DNA from: Nostoc calcicola FACHB-3891
Lineage (GTDB): Bacteria; Cyanobacteriota; Cyanobacteriia; Cyanobacteriales; Nostocaceae
NCBI RefSeq assembly: GCF_014697355.1
Contig: NZ_JACJRQ010000003.1
Coordinates: forward strand, 186,001 to 250,000
Length of the DNA: 64,000 nt
Direction of reading: 5' to 3'
Of the stretch, positions 50,387 to 59,167 are shown piece after piece (the first letter of the stretch is position 1; each line of letters begins with the position of its first letter). A program made the translations under genes and the position numbers. The notes under the pieces are model-generated. The model ran no database searches and was not told the DNA's origin. It saw nothing but the letters and a program-made list of their open reading frames with translations.

Positions 50387-52144
50387 ATGCGTGTCACTAT
50401 CTGTGGTCATGCTGCTTTATACATCGAAACTATCGATCAACGGATCTTGCTCGATCCATGCTTTTCGGATACACTCGTCGGGGGTACGCTTACGTACTAT
50501 CCTGGTCGAGTATTTGAGTTGGACAAATTGCCAAACTTAACAGCTTTGGTGGTGACTCATGGACACTTCGATCACTTTCATTTAGAAACCCTCCAGAAAC
50601 TGCCGCGCGAACTGCCCGTAATTACTGCGGATGAACCGGCATTAGTCGAGCAGTTGCAAAAGATTGGGTTCTCAAAAATAATTATCTGTCAGCCTTGGCA
50701 AGCGATCGCCCTTGGACAAACTTACTTGCTCCCCACGCCTTCAGACCACGAAGAACCGGAGTTTGGGCTGTTAGTTCGAGATGCAACTGGCACATTCTGG
50801 CACATGGCAGATGCAGAAGTGACGGCGGAAATTGGCGAACGAATCACCCAAGAATACGGTGCGATCGATCTAATTTCAACCAAGTATCAGCCTGTAGTGC
50901 GTGCCAGCATGGGCTATCAGCACGGTATGGGAGCAACCTTTGATAGGCAAGGGGTAGTTAGTTGGTTGGAAGCAGCGTGTGCTTGCAACCCTGGTTTGGT
51001 TTTCCCTTATGCTTCCGGTTTGTGCTTTAGCGGTCGTCACGCCTGGTTTAACCGCTATGCCTTTCCCTTAAGTTCAGAAGAAACAGTTCGTTTGTTGCAG
51101 CGTCGGCTTGGTTCCCCAGAGCGAGCGATAACGGTGCGTCCTGGTGATGCGATCGAGCTGCGATCTGGGCAATCCCCGCAGCGACACGAACAGTCATCTG
51201 ATTTTGTTCGGGCAAAGCCATCTCCTGAGTTGCGTTGGGAACCAATCGATATCAGCACTCTTACAGGATTGTCCACACCTGAAGAACGGCGTACTTTGCA
51301 ACGAAAACTGGATGCATTGCTAGCAGGATCTTTTATTTCATGGCTCAAACAAAAAGTCAAACAAGCTGATAGCAGTTGGGCTAGTTTCCCTGCCGAGCAA
51401 GTTGTTTGGCAGTTGGTGGTTCATGCTGGAGATGGAGAACGGCTAAACTATGCCATTGATTTTCGCTCACAGGATTTTTCCGTGTTAGCAGGTGAGCATC
51501 CAGAAGCAAACTTCTTTACCCACATCGCTGGACAAGCTGTTGACGATGTGATGACGGGTAAAATGCCGGGGCTAATTTTTTGGCTGGCGGGTGAAGCTCG
51601 TAGTTATGAAAAGGTAGTTTGTGTACGCAATAATCGTTTCGAGTCTCCTAAGTGGCCGAAAACACCCGAAGATTTCCCATCAGACCCACTTACTTACTAT
51701 CTGCGTCATTTTGGCACTGGAGAAACTTCTTTCGTTCAGTCGGAATCGGCTGATGGTGAGTTGGACAAAGCATCAAATTCCTCTGAAAGTACCAATGATA
51801 TTCAAATTCTCACCCGCTTAGGTGAGAACGAAGAAGTGATGAGTAAAAAAGTCCTACTGGCTTATTTAGCAGTTCAAGAAGCAGAGCGTTTGGGGCTGAA
51901 GATTTCTGATGCGGAAATTCAAACAATGTCTGACTCTTTTCGAGAGCAGTTTGATTTGCTTGATGGCGAAGATACAGAGCAATGGTTAAGGGAAGCAGGA
52001 TTGAGTCTTGAGGGATACTCAGCTGTAATGCGAGATTTTACCGCAGTAGTGAAGTTGGAGCAACATTACACTAAGGCGATCGAGCCACTGCTCACCAATC
52101 ATCGCCGCGTGGCTACAGCTCGCTCACGGAATTTTAGATTTTAA
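50387..52144 (+). CDS. Metallo-beta-lactamase-fold protein with helical C-terminal domain
   Basis: The ATG at 50387 gives a 585-residue protein beginning MRVTICGHAALYIETIDQRI, a typical start of UlaG-like MBL proteins. The zinc motif is VVTHGHFDHFH (H58, H60, D62, H63), with later His at LPTPSDHEEP and the FPYASGLCFSGRHAWFN segment. A middle region (about 320-450) has a weak resemblance to SCP2-like domains (FFTHIAGQAVDDVMTGKMPG). The last 90 residues are helical: EAERLGLKISDAEIQTMSDS, LREAGLSLEGYSAVMRDF. They resemble the N-terminal helical domain of SurA/PpiC-like proteins that often accompany NHLP clusters. The reaction is unknown. It opens an operon-like run with the LanB gene at 52395. 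Confidence 0.75.
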   Translation: MRVTICGHAALYIETIDQRILLDPCFSDTLVGGTLTYYPGRVFELDKLPNLTALVVTHGHFDHFHLETLQKLPRELPVITADEPALVEQLQKIGFSKIIICQPWQAIALGQTYLLPTPSDHEEPEFGLLVRDATGTFWHMADAEVTAEIGERITQEYGAIDLISTKYQPVVRASMGYQHGMGATFDRQGVVSWLEAACACNPGLVFPYASGLCFSGRHAWFNRYAFPLSSEETVRLLQRRLGSPERAITVRPGDAIELRSGQSPQRHEQSSDFVRAKPSPELRWEPIDISTLTGLSTPEERRTLQRKLDALLAGSFISWLKQKVKQADSSWASFPAEQVVWQLVVHAGDGERLNYAIDFRSQDFSVLAGEHPEANFFTHIAGQAVDDVMTGKMPGLIFWLAGEARSYEKVVCVRNNRFESPKWPKTPEDFPSDPLTYYLRHFGTGETSFVQSESADGELDKASNSSESTNDIQILTRLGENEEVMSKKVLLAYLAVQEAERLGLKISDAEIQTMSDSFREQFDLLDGEDTEQWLREAGLSLEGYSAVMRDFTAVVKLEQHYTKAIEPLLTNHRRVATARSRNFRF

Positions 52145-52165
52145 ATTTTGGATTTTGGATTGAAT

Positions 52166-52254
52166 AGACCTGTTGCAAAAGTCCTTCTTTGCGTTCTCTT
52201 CTCTGCGTCTTTGCGCCTCTGCGTGATACAAATTCATATTTATGCAAGAGGTCT
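52166..52254. repeat. Miniature inverted-repeat element, AGACCTCTTGCA family
   Basis: The left end AGACCTGTTGCAAAAGTCC (one mismatch) faces the right end TATGCAAGAGGTCT. The 89-bp interior has TTTGCGTTCTCTTCTCTGCG, like the copy at 4860. Around it, 52145-52394 contains further AAAATCTAAAATCCAAAATC repeats, and no gene. Confidence 0.75.
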
Positions 52255-52394
52255 AATGATTCAAAATCTAAAATCCAAAATCTAAAATCCAAAATTCTTG
52301 TCAGAGCAAGGTAATTTCAACGCGAGAACAAATCTAAAATCCCAAACTTGTACTGAGCGAAGTCGAAGTATCCAAAATCCAAAATTCTCGATTG

Positions 52395-54710
52395 ATGAAT
52401 CATCCTAGTAAACAATTTGAGCTTGCCCCCGTTGGTATCTTGCGGGCTGCTGCTTGGCCAATTGAGAGTATTCAAGGTTTTGGCAATCAAGAACTTGCAA
52501 GCCTAGCGTTAGCAGCCAGCCGTACAAAGGATGCTGATATCTGGAAAGAATATGCAACAGCCTATCAACAGGTACATGAAGACGATCGCCAGCAGCTTTG
52601 GCAGATGACCGCAGCAGATTCATGGTTTATGAAAGCCCTGCTGTTATCTAATCCCTCCCTCGTCACGGAGGTGCAGCGTGTAGCTTTTCAAAGGCAGGGA
52701 AAACGGACTAAAAAAATTCGCCATCTGGAGACGGCGCTGTATCGTTACCTAGCGCGGGCTGCGGGACGAACGACACCTTATGGTTTATGGGCTGGTGTGA
52801 GTTTAGTCGAGTTTACCAAGACGGCACAGCATAATCAGGGAGCGGCTCAGTATTCATTTACACCTGACCTTTGTCCTTTTCAAACAATATTGCGATCGCT
52901 AGCTCAACGTTCAATTTATCGTCAACGTGCAACTTGGCGATTGAATCCTACCTTGAAGCGACAAGCAGATGGTTCTTGGCGGTTTTGGGGACGCACTCCA
53001 GATGGGTTAGTTGAGCAGCGCGAAATCGAGTCTCAGGAAATTGTAGACATCCTCTTGGAAGAACTGACCAAATTAGAGCTAGGGACATTAGACGAACTAA
53101 GCAAAACAGTGTCAGCCTCACCTAGTTGGAACGATGCAGCCACAATACAAGACATTCTACATCTGTTCATTGATGGAGGTGTGCTTTTAGGCGGACTTGA
53201 CCTGCCCCAGCGATTTGAAAATTGTTGGCAAGCATTAGCAGTTGCGGCAGACAAGCTGATTGAGCCGGATCGCTGTCTTTGGAACAGCGCTATCCAAGAA
53301 TTACATTCCCTTTGCGATACTTTGGCGGCAAAGCTTGATTTTATATCTCTAGATGCACTTGCAGATTATCTACAACAAGCAAAGACCTATATTCAAGAAC
53401 TCGCCCAAGCCCTTAATGTTTCACTCCTCCAGCTATCCGATTTAGTGCTGCACTGTGATTTAGGGCTACCGTTTCGCATTGCCATCGATGAGGCGCAGCA
53501 AAACATTTTGCTGGAAACACTGGCAGACTATGAAGATTGCTGGATTCAGGGTGCAAGTCCAGCCTCGGCAATGCGGATGGTATTTCGTGAGCGACTGAAA
53601 CAGGAATTTGCGGCGGGTATTGCACTTGGCGATCTCAAATCTACCCTGGTTTCCGAAATGAGAACAGCTCATCGCCATCCTGAAGTCATCACTCGGTTGG
53701 AGGCGTGGGAGCGATCGCTATCGCAAAATCAAGAGGTAGTCGTTCTCGAATCCAGCAGTAATTCGCCAAAGTCGGCTTTGTCTACAGCCCCTTTCGGTTG
53801 CTTGTTCGCGGGTGTATTTGAGTCTTTCCAACTGGTAGTTCACGGGATTAGTGACGATCCAGTGCCAATCTTTGCCCGATTTCAAGACTTATTCAATGGA
53901 AATAATTTATTATATTCTTGGTTTCAACAGAGGCTTGACTGTTTAGCAAGCCAACATCAAATCCAGGTTGCAGAATTACAAAGTCCCTTTGAGCCAAACC
54001 CAAATGTTTTAGCTCGTCCTAATTTCAACATTCTTCCGATTGAATTGTGGGGCGCGAATAAAGATAGTTTATCCCTAGTCGATGCAGAAATCTTTCTAGA
54101 TCCCAAAACACAGTTGCCTTTTTTAAAATTGCGATCGCCTTCGCCCAACCCTGTTGCAGTGTTTTGGTTTTCTATGGCTGCGGTTAATGCCCGTGACCCC
54201 ATCTGTGAGCAGTTACTTTGGACTACTTTTCAAGATAATCCGATGGCAATCTTTCGCGCTGCCACGGTGCCGATGTCGATTGAACTGACTACACCTCGTT
54301 TTACTCCTCGCGTTCAGTTACCAAAAGAAGCGATCGTCCGTCCTCGGCGGACAGTTTTGAGTGGGCAAGTCTTAGCAGAACTCGCCCAATTGGATGGAAT
54401 AGAGCGCTTTGCTAGATGGCAGCAATTAGCTGCTGAGTATGGCTGGCCGATACTGCTCAATTTGCAAATAGAGGATAAGCCTTCACTGCTTTTACATCGG
54501 GACAGCCCTTTAGCCTTGGAGTCTTTTTTCAAAAAAGACTTACATAAACACACGCGATGGTTAATTGTAGAAGAGTTAGTCAATCAACCTTGGCTAGTTG
54601 ACTCCAAAGGGCAGCATTATATGGCAGAACTTGCCTTACCCTTTGCTCGTGCCGAACATGGGTGGTCATCGCGTAGAGATGAAACGCCGATTATGAAGGT
54701 GGCTGGCTGA
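52395..54710 (+). CDS. Split LanB dehydratase, glutamylation domain (Lant_dehydr_N)
   Basis: The 771-residue protein is the N-terminal, tRNA-Glu-dependent part of class I lantibiotic/thiopeptide dehydratases (PF04738). Typical features are the ETALYRYLARAAGRTTPYGL plus WAGVSLVEF segment, matching the R-x-x-x-R-x-T-PfGlfAg motif, then WRLNPTLKRQADGSWRFW and a C-terminal HTRWLIVEELV. It uses glutamyl-tRNA to glutamylate Ser/Thr of the peptide; the eliminase is encoded separately at 33358. Such splitting is characteristic of thiopeptide-like systems. The related PEARL enzymes instead add amino acids to a peptide C terminus, so that alternative should be kept in mind. The start is the ATG at 52395, with a TTG directly before it. 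Confidence 0.85.
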   Translation: MNHPSKQFELAPVGILRAAAWPIESIQGFGNQELASLALAASRTKDADIWKEYATAYQQVHEDDRQQLWQMTAADSWFMKALLLSNPSLVTEVQRVAFQRQGKRTKKIRHLETALYRYLARAAGRTTPYGLWAGVSLVEFTKTAQHNQGAAQYSFTPDLCPFQTILRSLAQRSIYRQRATWRLNPTLKRQADGSWRFWGRTPDGLVEQREIESQEIVDILLEELTKLELGTLDELSKTVSASPSWNDAATIQDILHLFIDGGVLLGGLDLPQRFENCWQALAVAADKLIEPDRCLWNSAIQELHSLCDTLAAKLDFISLDALADYLQQAKTYIQELAQALNVSLLQLSDLVLHCDLGLPFRIAIDEAQQNILLETLADYEDCWIQGASPASAMRMVFRERLKQEFAAGIALGDLKSTLVSEMRTAHRHPEVITRLEAWERSLSQNQEVVVLESSSNSPKSALSTAPFGCLFAGVFESFQLVVHGISDDPVPIFARFQDLFNGNNLLYSWFQQRLDCLASQHQIQVAELQSPFEPNPNVLARPNFNILPIELWGANKDSLSLVDAEIFLDPKTQLPFLKLRSPSPNPVAVFWFSMAAVNARDPICEQLLWTTFQDNPMAIFRAATVPMSIELTTPRFTPRVQLPKEAIVRPRRTVLSGQVLAELAQLDGIERFARWQQLAAEYGWPILLNLQIEDKPSLLLHRDSPLALESFFKKDLHKHTRWLIVEELVNQPWLVDSKGQHYMAELALPFARAEHGWSSRRDETPIMKVAG

Positions 54711-55178
54711 AAAAGAAACAGGACTTAGGAAAATCGAACCGCAGAGGACGCAGAGGACACGGAGGAGAATAAGAGTGTAAGGTAGGGTAAATTAATTTTT
54801 GCAGGTCGATGCAACAAAGGTGCAGGTCGATGCAACTAAGGTGCAGGTCGATGCAACTAAGGTGCAGGTCGATGCAACAAAGGTACAGGTCGATGCAACT
54901 AAGGTGCAGGTCGATGCAACAAAGGTACAGGTCGATGCAACAAAGGTACAGGTCGATGCAACTAAGGTGCAGGTCGATGCAACTAAGGTGCAGGTCGATG
55001 CATCAAAGGTGCAGGTCGATGCCAATACACTTGGGTTAAGGTTTTTTGATGAAATTCTACATGACAAAGACGCGATTTATCGCGTCTCTTGCTTAACCGA
55101 ACAGGGTAAACCTTAGGTGGTTTAGACCAGGGGTAACCTTAAATTACAGACTTTTAACTTTTAATTATTAACTTGCTT
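54711..55178. other. Spacer with repeats between LanB and second MBL gene
   Basis: After a GACTTAGG-like repeat end and an AACCGCAGAGGACGCAGAGG segment (54720-54765), the spacer is filled by the 21-nt tandem array (54800-55026). An inverted pair AAAGACGCGATT/ATCGCGTCTCTT lies at about 55067-55090. No gene is supported; the heptad reading frame that covers the array lacks an ATG start and ribosome site. Confidence 0.55.
54800..55026. repeat. 21-nt tandem repeat array, about 11-12 units
   Basis: The unit is GTGCAGGTCGATGCAACTAA plus G, with the variants GTACAGGTCG and GCAACAAAG. It has the same period as the array at 39876-40192 and nearly that of 1648-1855, but no shared sequence. On the plus strand it reads VQVDATK repeated, from a TTG only, and I do not call it a gene. 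Confidence 0.85.
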
Positions 55179-56675
55179 ATGATACGTCAAAGATTAAGCA
55201 GCAGCATTAAATTTCAACTCATTTATCAGGACGAAACCAAGTTTGGTAGTGCTGTGACTGGACAATGTGACAACTCCATCCGTCGCTACTGCGCCAGCGT
55301 CACAGCACACCGCAATCGATATGGTCTTGCAAATGTTGTGACTCATGCGCGTGAATTACTGGCACAGACAATGGTTCCGGGTGGACTGGCGGATTTGTAT
55401 CAGCGTCCTAATATCCTCTTGGAAGATTGGCTATATCCCGATCGCAAAGCCGTTAAACCCGTTGCCCTTGAGTTAGAACGCAATATTGGCGAAACTATCG
55501 TCATCCCAAAATTATCTCCCAATCTCTTATCTGAGCTTGCTTTGTATCTAGGAGAATGGCAACAAGGAAGTAATGCTCCAACTACGACCATTGCTCGCGA
55601 GTTATGGAACGCATTGGGTGATTATGGCGCACTGGTTGAAGTCAACGAATTATCCGTCAAGCCGCAACTAGGCCATGCCACTTTTGTCGGTCACTCCACC
55701 CTCCGGCTCAGTGATGGCAACTTTAGCATTCTCTTCGATCCATTTTTGTTGCCCAAGTCTGAAGTTTATCCGCCAAACTACCAACCCCTCAGCTTAGAGG
55801 AAATGGGACAACCCGATGCAGTATTTATCACCCATTCTCACCCCGATCATTTTGATTTAGGAACCTTGCTGCGAGTTGTTGCTAACACGCCAATCTTTGT
55901 TCCCGAAGTGCAGCGAGAATCTGTACTAGCAATTGATATGGCGTTGCGGCTGCGTCAGCTTGGATTTGAGAATATTCACACACTACGCTGGTTCGATGAA
56001 ACTCGAATTGGTGGAATGCGAGTGATTGCTCTGCCCTTCTACGGGGAACAGCCAACGGTTGCTCAAGCCCTCCACCCAGAGATTCGCAATGCGGGCAACA
56101 CCTATTTAATTGAGTATTGCGATCGCCGTGTTGCCCTCACAGCAGATTCAGGGACTGACTGCCTTGGAGATGTCAAAAAACTCGCAGCCGTAGCCTTAGA
56201 GCGTTATGGTTCCCTTGATACTTTATTTGGTGGATATCGAGGTTTCGGACTGTATCCAATTCAGTATCTCTTTTCATCAGTCGCTCGCTATCTTCCTTTT
56301 GTGCCGCAGAACAGCTGGCAAGTCCGCCAAAAGATGATGTGCGATGCCGATGATTTAATTGATGTAGCGGAAATCTGGAATGCCAAACGAATTGTACCGT
56401 ACTCTGATGGCGGTGCGCCTTGGTATTGGCAGCGCGGTCTTGGCCCTTGTCTTGATGGATCGCAAGCACACATCATGGCAGTCGATCCAACCCCAGAGCA
56501 TGTTTGCCAGGTAGCAACTGTGCGCTCTGGAACCCGCAAAGATGGAGCGATCGCTTCTCCTGTACCGATTTGCTTGCTTCGCCCTGGAGATGCCCTGACA
56601 TTTGCCCAAGAAGATACCCAAGTAATTCAAAACCAATCTTGGCCATATTCCATTGACTTTGGGACTTCCAAATAA
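55179..56675 (+). CDS. Second metallo-beta-lactamase-fold protein of the cluster
   Basis: The ATG at 55179 gives a 498-residue protein. After a unique N-terminal region (1-170) comes an MBL domain: HATFVGHSTLRLSDGNFSIL plus FDPF, the zinc motif VFITHSHPDHFDLG, IALPFYGEQPTVAQ and VALTADSGTD. The last 100 residues include VPYSDGGAPWYWQRGLGPCL plus D and PGDALTF, similar in kind to the region after the MBL domain in the protein at 50387 (VRPGDAIEL). The two may be distant paralogues with different accessory parts. The reaction is unknown; hydrolysis of a peptide or ester intermediate is a guess. It is the last plus-strand gene of the biosynthetic locus. Confidence 0.75.
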   Translation: MIRQRLSSSIKFQLIYQDETKFGSAVTGQCDNSIRRYCASVTAHRNRYGLANVVTHARELLAQTMVPGGLADLYQRPNILLEDWLYPDRKAVKPVALELERNIGETIVIPKLSPNLLSELALYLGEWQQGSNAPTTTIARELWNALGDYGALVEVNELSVKPQLGHATFVGHSTLRLSDGNFSILFDPFLLPKSEVYPPNYQPLSLEEMGQPDAVFITHSHPDHFDLGTLLRVVANTPIFVPEVQRESVLAIDMALRLRQLGFENIHTLRWFDETRIGGMRVIALPFYGEQPTVAQALHPEIRNAGNTYLIEYCDRRVALTADSGTDCLGDVKKLAAVALERYGSLDTLFGGYRGFGLYPIQYLFSSVARYLPFVPQNSWQVRQKMMCDADDLIDVAEIWNAKRIVPYSDGGAPWYWQRGLGPCLDGSQAHIMAVDPTPEHVCQVATVRSGTRKDGAIASPVPICLLRPGDALTFAQEDTQVIQNQSWPYSIDFGTSK

Positions 56676-56726
56676 AAAAATAATCAATCGTTTTGGTAAT
56701 AGTTCCAAAAAGCATAGACAAATATC

Positions 56727-57965
56727 TCATGCCCTTTGTGCGCCGGGAATAACCCCCACAGGGCGAACTACAACGCCCCCTATCCCTAGACTAAACGCTG
56801 TCGGGACTACTTTTCTCAAAATATTCAAACTACCATTCACATCAGCATGAATCAATAAACCATTACCTGCTCTATACAACTTCGTGCTGATTCTTCGACC
56901 ACTAAATTTAACTTCTTTTGAGTTAGCTTCTCCATAAACAGGAATTGGATCTCGATCTAAAAAAGAAGCCACACTCGTGTAAGACTCCTCAGAAATCAAC
57001 ACCTGAATTCCCACTAATTTAGCTTTATAACTCAACTGCTGCACAAATCGAGCATGGGGAATACAAACAAAGTTTTGATTATTTTTTATGCCCAAATTAG
57101 CATTCTGCTTCCACAAGGGATTTTGACCAATTACTAAAGTCCCAATCCCATGCTTTACCAAGCGAGCAATAACTAACCGACTGGCTTTATGCAGATAATC
57201 ATCTACTCGAAAATTACGTTTTTTAGTTAAAATCCGCAGTTGTTTAGAGGTTTTTTGAGAGCTTGGTAGTAAAGATTGTAAATTCGCAAATCGTTGATTA
57301 TAATAACGATTAATTGACTTGATAATCCGCCCCGAAACCAGAACTGGAAAAAATCCAGGCTGGTTAGATGTTAAGGTTGCTAAATTATCTATCCCTAAAT
57401 CAATCGCTGCTATCACATTAGAGTCTAAGCCATAATCTAACTCCTCTTTTTCATACACAACTTCTACTACATAGTGGTCAATTTTTGGCACAATCCTCAC
57501 TTGATCGAGATGTGCATATTCTATCTGAGTAGGAATATAAATCTGTGTTTTTGACAAATGAATCAACCCAGCTTTCATTTTTGGTTTACTTACAGACTGG
57601 GCTGTGTAAACTAATAAATGTCTCCCTTTGTCTTTTTGTTTATATTTAGGTAATTTGGGTTTACCTAAAAACTTAGGTTTATCTGATGTATAAGCTTTAA
57701 TAGCTGCAAAAAAACTTAACCAGTTCCGGTGTAATCCTAATAATACTTGTTGAGCGACTTTGGCTGGTATTGCAAGATATGGTTCTGTAGATTTTAATTG
57801 TTTAGCTAAACAATTGTAATCGAGATATTTTTGCTCGAAAAGAAAGCTTTGGCGAATGTGGAAGTTAGCGTAATTGTAGAGGTTTTTGGCTGCAAAACAT
57901 AACCGATCTATCTCCTGATAGTGGGGATGATTTCGTTGAATGATATGCCGTTCGACCAACTGCAT
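56727..57965 (-). CDS. tnpB: TnpB, IS605/IS1341-type RNA-guided nuclease, without zinc finger
   Basis: The 412-residue protein is a TnpB/OrfB. It has the helical N-terminal part (LCFAAKNLYNYANFHIRQSF), AIDLGIDNLATLTS with D189, ISEESYTSVASFLDRD with E327, and LIHADVNGSLNILRK with D375, forming the RuvC DED triad. The usual CxxC...CxxC zinc finger between E and the last D is absent; this stretch reads FLDRDPIPVYGE instead, as in a known cyanobacterial subgroup. No tnpA is adjacent, so this is an IS1341-like or domesticated copy. The guide (omega) RNA would be expected to overlap the 3' end, roughly 56680-56800 on the minus strand. The element ends are not resolved. Confidence 0.88.
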   Translation of the reverse strand: MQLVERHIIQRNHPHYQEIDRLCFAAKNLYNYANFHIRQSFLFEQKYLDYNCLAKQLKSTEPYLAIPAKVAQQVLLGLHRNWLSFFAAIKAYTSDKPKFLGKPKLPKYKQKDKGRHLLVYTAQSVSKPKMKAGLIHLSKTQIYIPTQIEYAHLDQVRIVPKIDHYVVEVVYEKEELDYGLDSNVIAAIDLGIDNLATLTSNQPGFFPVLVSGRIIKSINRYYNQRFANLQSLLPSSQKTSKQLRILTKKRNFRVDDYLHKASRLVIARLVKHGIGTLVIGQNPLWKQNANLGIKNNQNFVCIPHARFVQQLSYKAKLVGIQVLISEESYTSVASFLDRDPIPVYGEANSKEVKFSGRRISTKLYRAGNGLLIHADVNGSLNILRKVVPTAFSLGIGGVVVRPVGVIPGAQRA

Positions 57966-58190
57966 AGACTAGCTGACTAAAATTACATGATACCTGCTCA
58001 TATATACTAACTAACATTTCTCCAGATTCGAGTCAATAAATTTATGCTAATTCTCTGAAGTTAGGTTTGCTAATTTCCTATTTATTAGCTGCGTAACAGC
58101 TGATGAATGACAATTTATGACTAGATTTGTCTACATATTGGGCGAAGTTTTACAATACCATTTCTTTGTGCCCCCTCCCCCCTACCCCTT

Positions 58191-58973
58191 CTACGGCGAC
58201 CCCTTGTCTTTGATTTGTTGAGATGTAGCTTCCATAAAGTTGATAAAAACCTGTATTATTTTATGAATTCCTTCGCTACCTCCTGCAATTAAACCTCCTG
58301 TTAATAAAGCATCTAAAGAACGGAAAATAACTACTTGGATTTGATTATTTAAATCGATAATTACCAATGGTTCAATTGAACGAATACCAATTGCGCTGAT
58401 TAAAAGACCGAATAAAAGCGATGTCCATAGCGCAATTGTTCGCGTATCAGCCTTATAAGCTGCTCTTTGGCGTTCTTTTGCATTTAAATCATCAAGTTCT
58501 GGTTTGACTATTAATAATACTTCTTCTTGGCTCTGAATAAAATTTTGGATAATTTGTTGTTCTAAGCTCATTCCTTCAGGCGGCAAAATACTGGCTTGAT
58601 TAGATTTAAAGTTAGCAATGTTGCTTTGTTGATTTTGCTCTTTTGCTAAGTTTAATTTTTCATCAATCAGAACTTTTTGCCGCTGAATTTCAATATCTAA
58701 ACTCTCGATAAATGGACTTCGCCAAGTAGTTATAAAAACTTCTAAAGAACGCTCTACCAACAAAGAAATAAACAATGGCAATGTCAGTGTTTGTATAATA
58801 TCATTCAACCCAAAGGGTCTGAAAGTAAATGGTTGAGATGATAACCAAGTTGAGAAAGTTACTACCAAAAAACTAATAATGATTAATACAATAAATAGAG
58901 GAGATTCTGAAGAAAGCCTCAGCAACGTTTCTATACTCCTGTTGAGCGTCACAATATCAGGTGAAAACTGCAC
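58191..58973 (-). CDS. Membrane protein of unknown function
   Basis: The 260-residue protein has two membrane helices near the N terminus (PLFIVLIIISFLVVTFSTWL, TLPLFISLLV), a long charged helical region (90-165, KVLIDEKLNLAKEQNQ), and two C-terminal membrane helices (IALWTSLLFGLLISAIGI and the LLTGGLIAGGSEGIH region). The arrangement suggests a membrane-anchored coiled coil. The start at 58973 is GTG. I do not recognise a family. It is flanked by the tnpB gene and a repeat-rich spacer, and there is no functional context. Confidence 0.65.
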   Translation of the reverse strand: MQFSPDIVTLNRSIETLLRLSSESPLFIVLIIISFLVVTFSTWLSSQPFTFRPFGLNDIIQTLTLPLFISLLVERSLEVFITTWRSPFIESLDIEIQRQKVLIDEKLNLAKEQNQQSNIANFKSNQASILPPEGMSLEQQIIQNFIQSQEEVLLIVKPELDDLNAKERQRAAYKADTRTIALWTSLLFGLLISAIGIRSIEPLVIIDLNNQIQVVIFRSLDALLTGGLIAGGSEGIHKIIQVFINFMEATSQQIKDKGSP

Positions 58974-59167
58974 CTGCTGAGTAACTTAACAAGATTAATT
59001 TGATAGAACAGTAAATAATTTATTCGCTAAGCCTTTTCTTTAAGAATGCTATGAGGTAGCCCCCTCAAGAGCCATGTTCAAAGCTGGACTCAGCCTAAGC
59101 TTGTGTGTTTCGGTATGAGTGACGATGCCATCGCCAATTATACACGATGAACTGTGCCGCACTCAAA

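Noticed and set aside
39876..55026. Tandem 21-nt arrays as CRISPR or diversity-generating (DGR) templates
   Set aside because: The units have no unique spacers between them, and no reverse transcriptase gene is in the window.
54799..55116. VQVDATK heptad-repeat protein candidate
   Set aside because: Only a TTG start without ribosome site; overlapping frames are equally open, and the array is better explained as tandem DNA.
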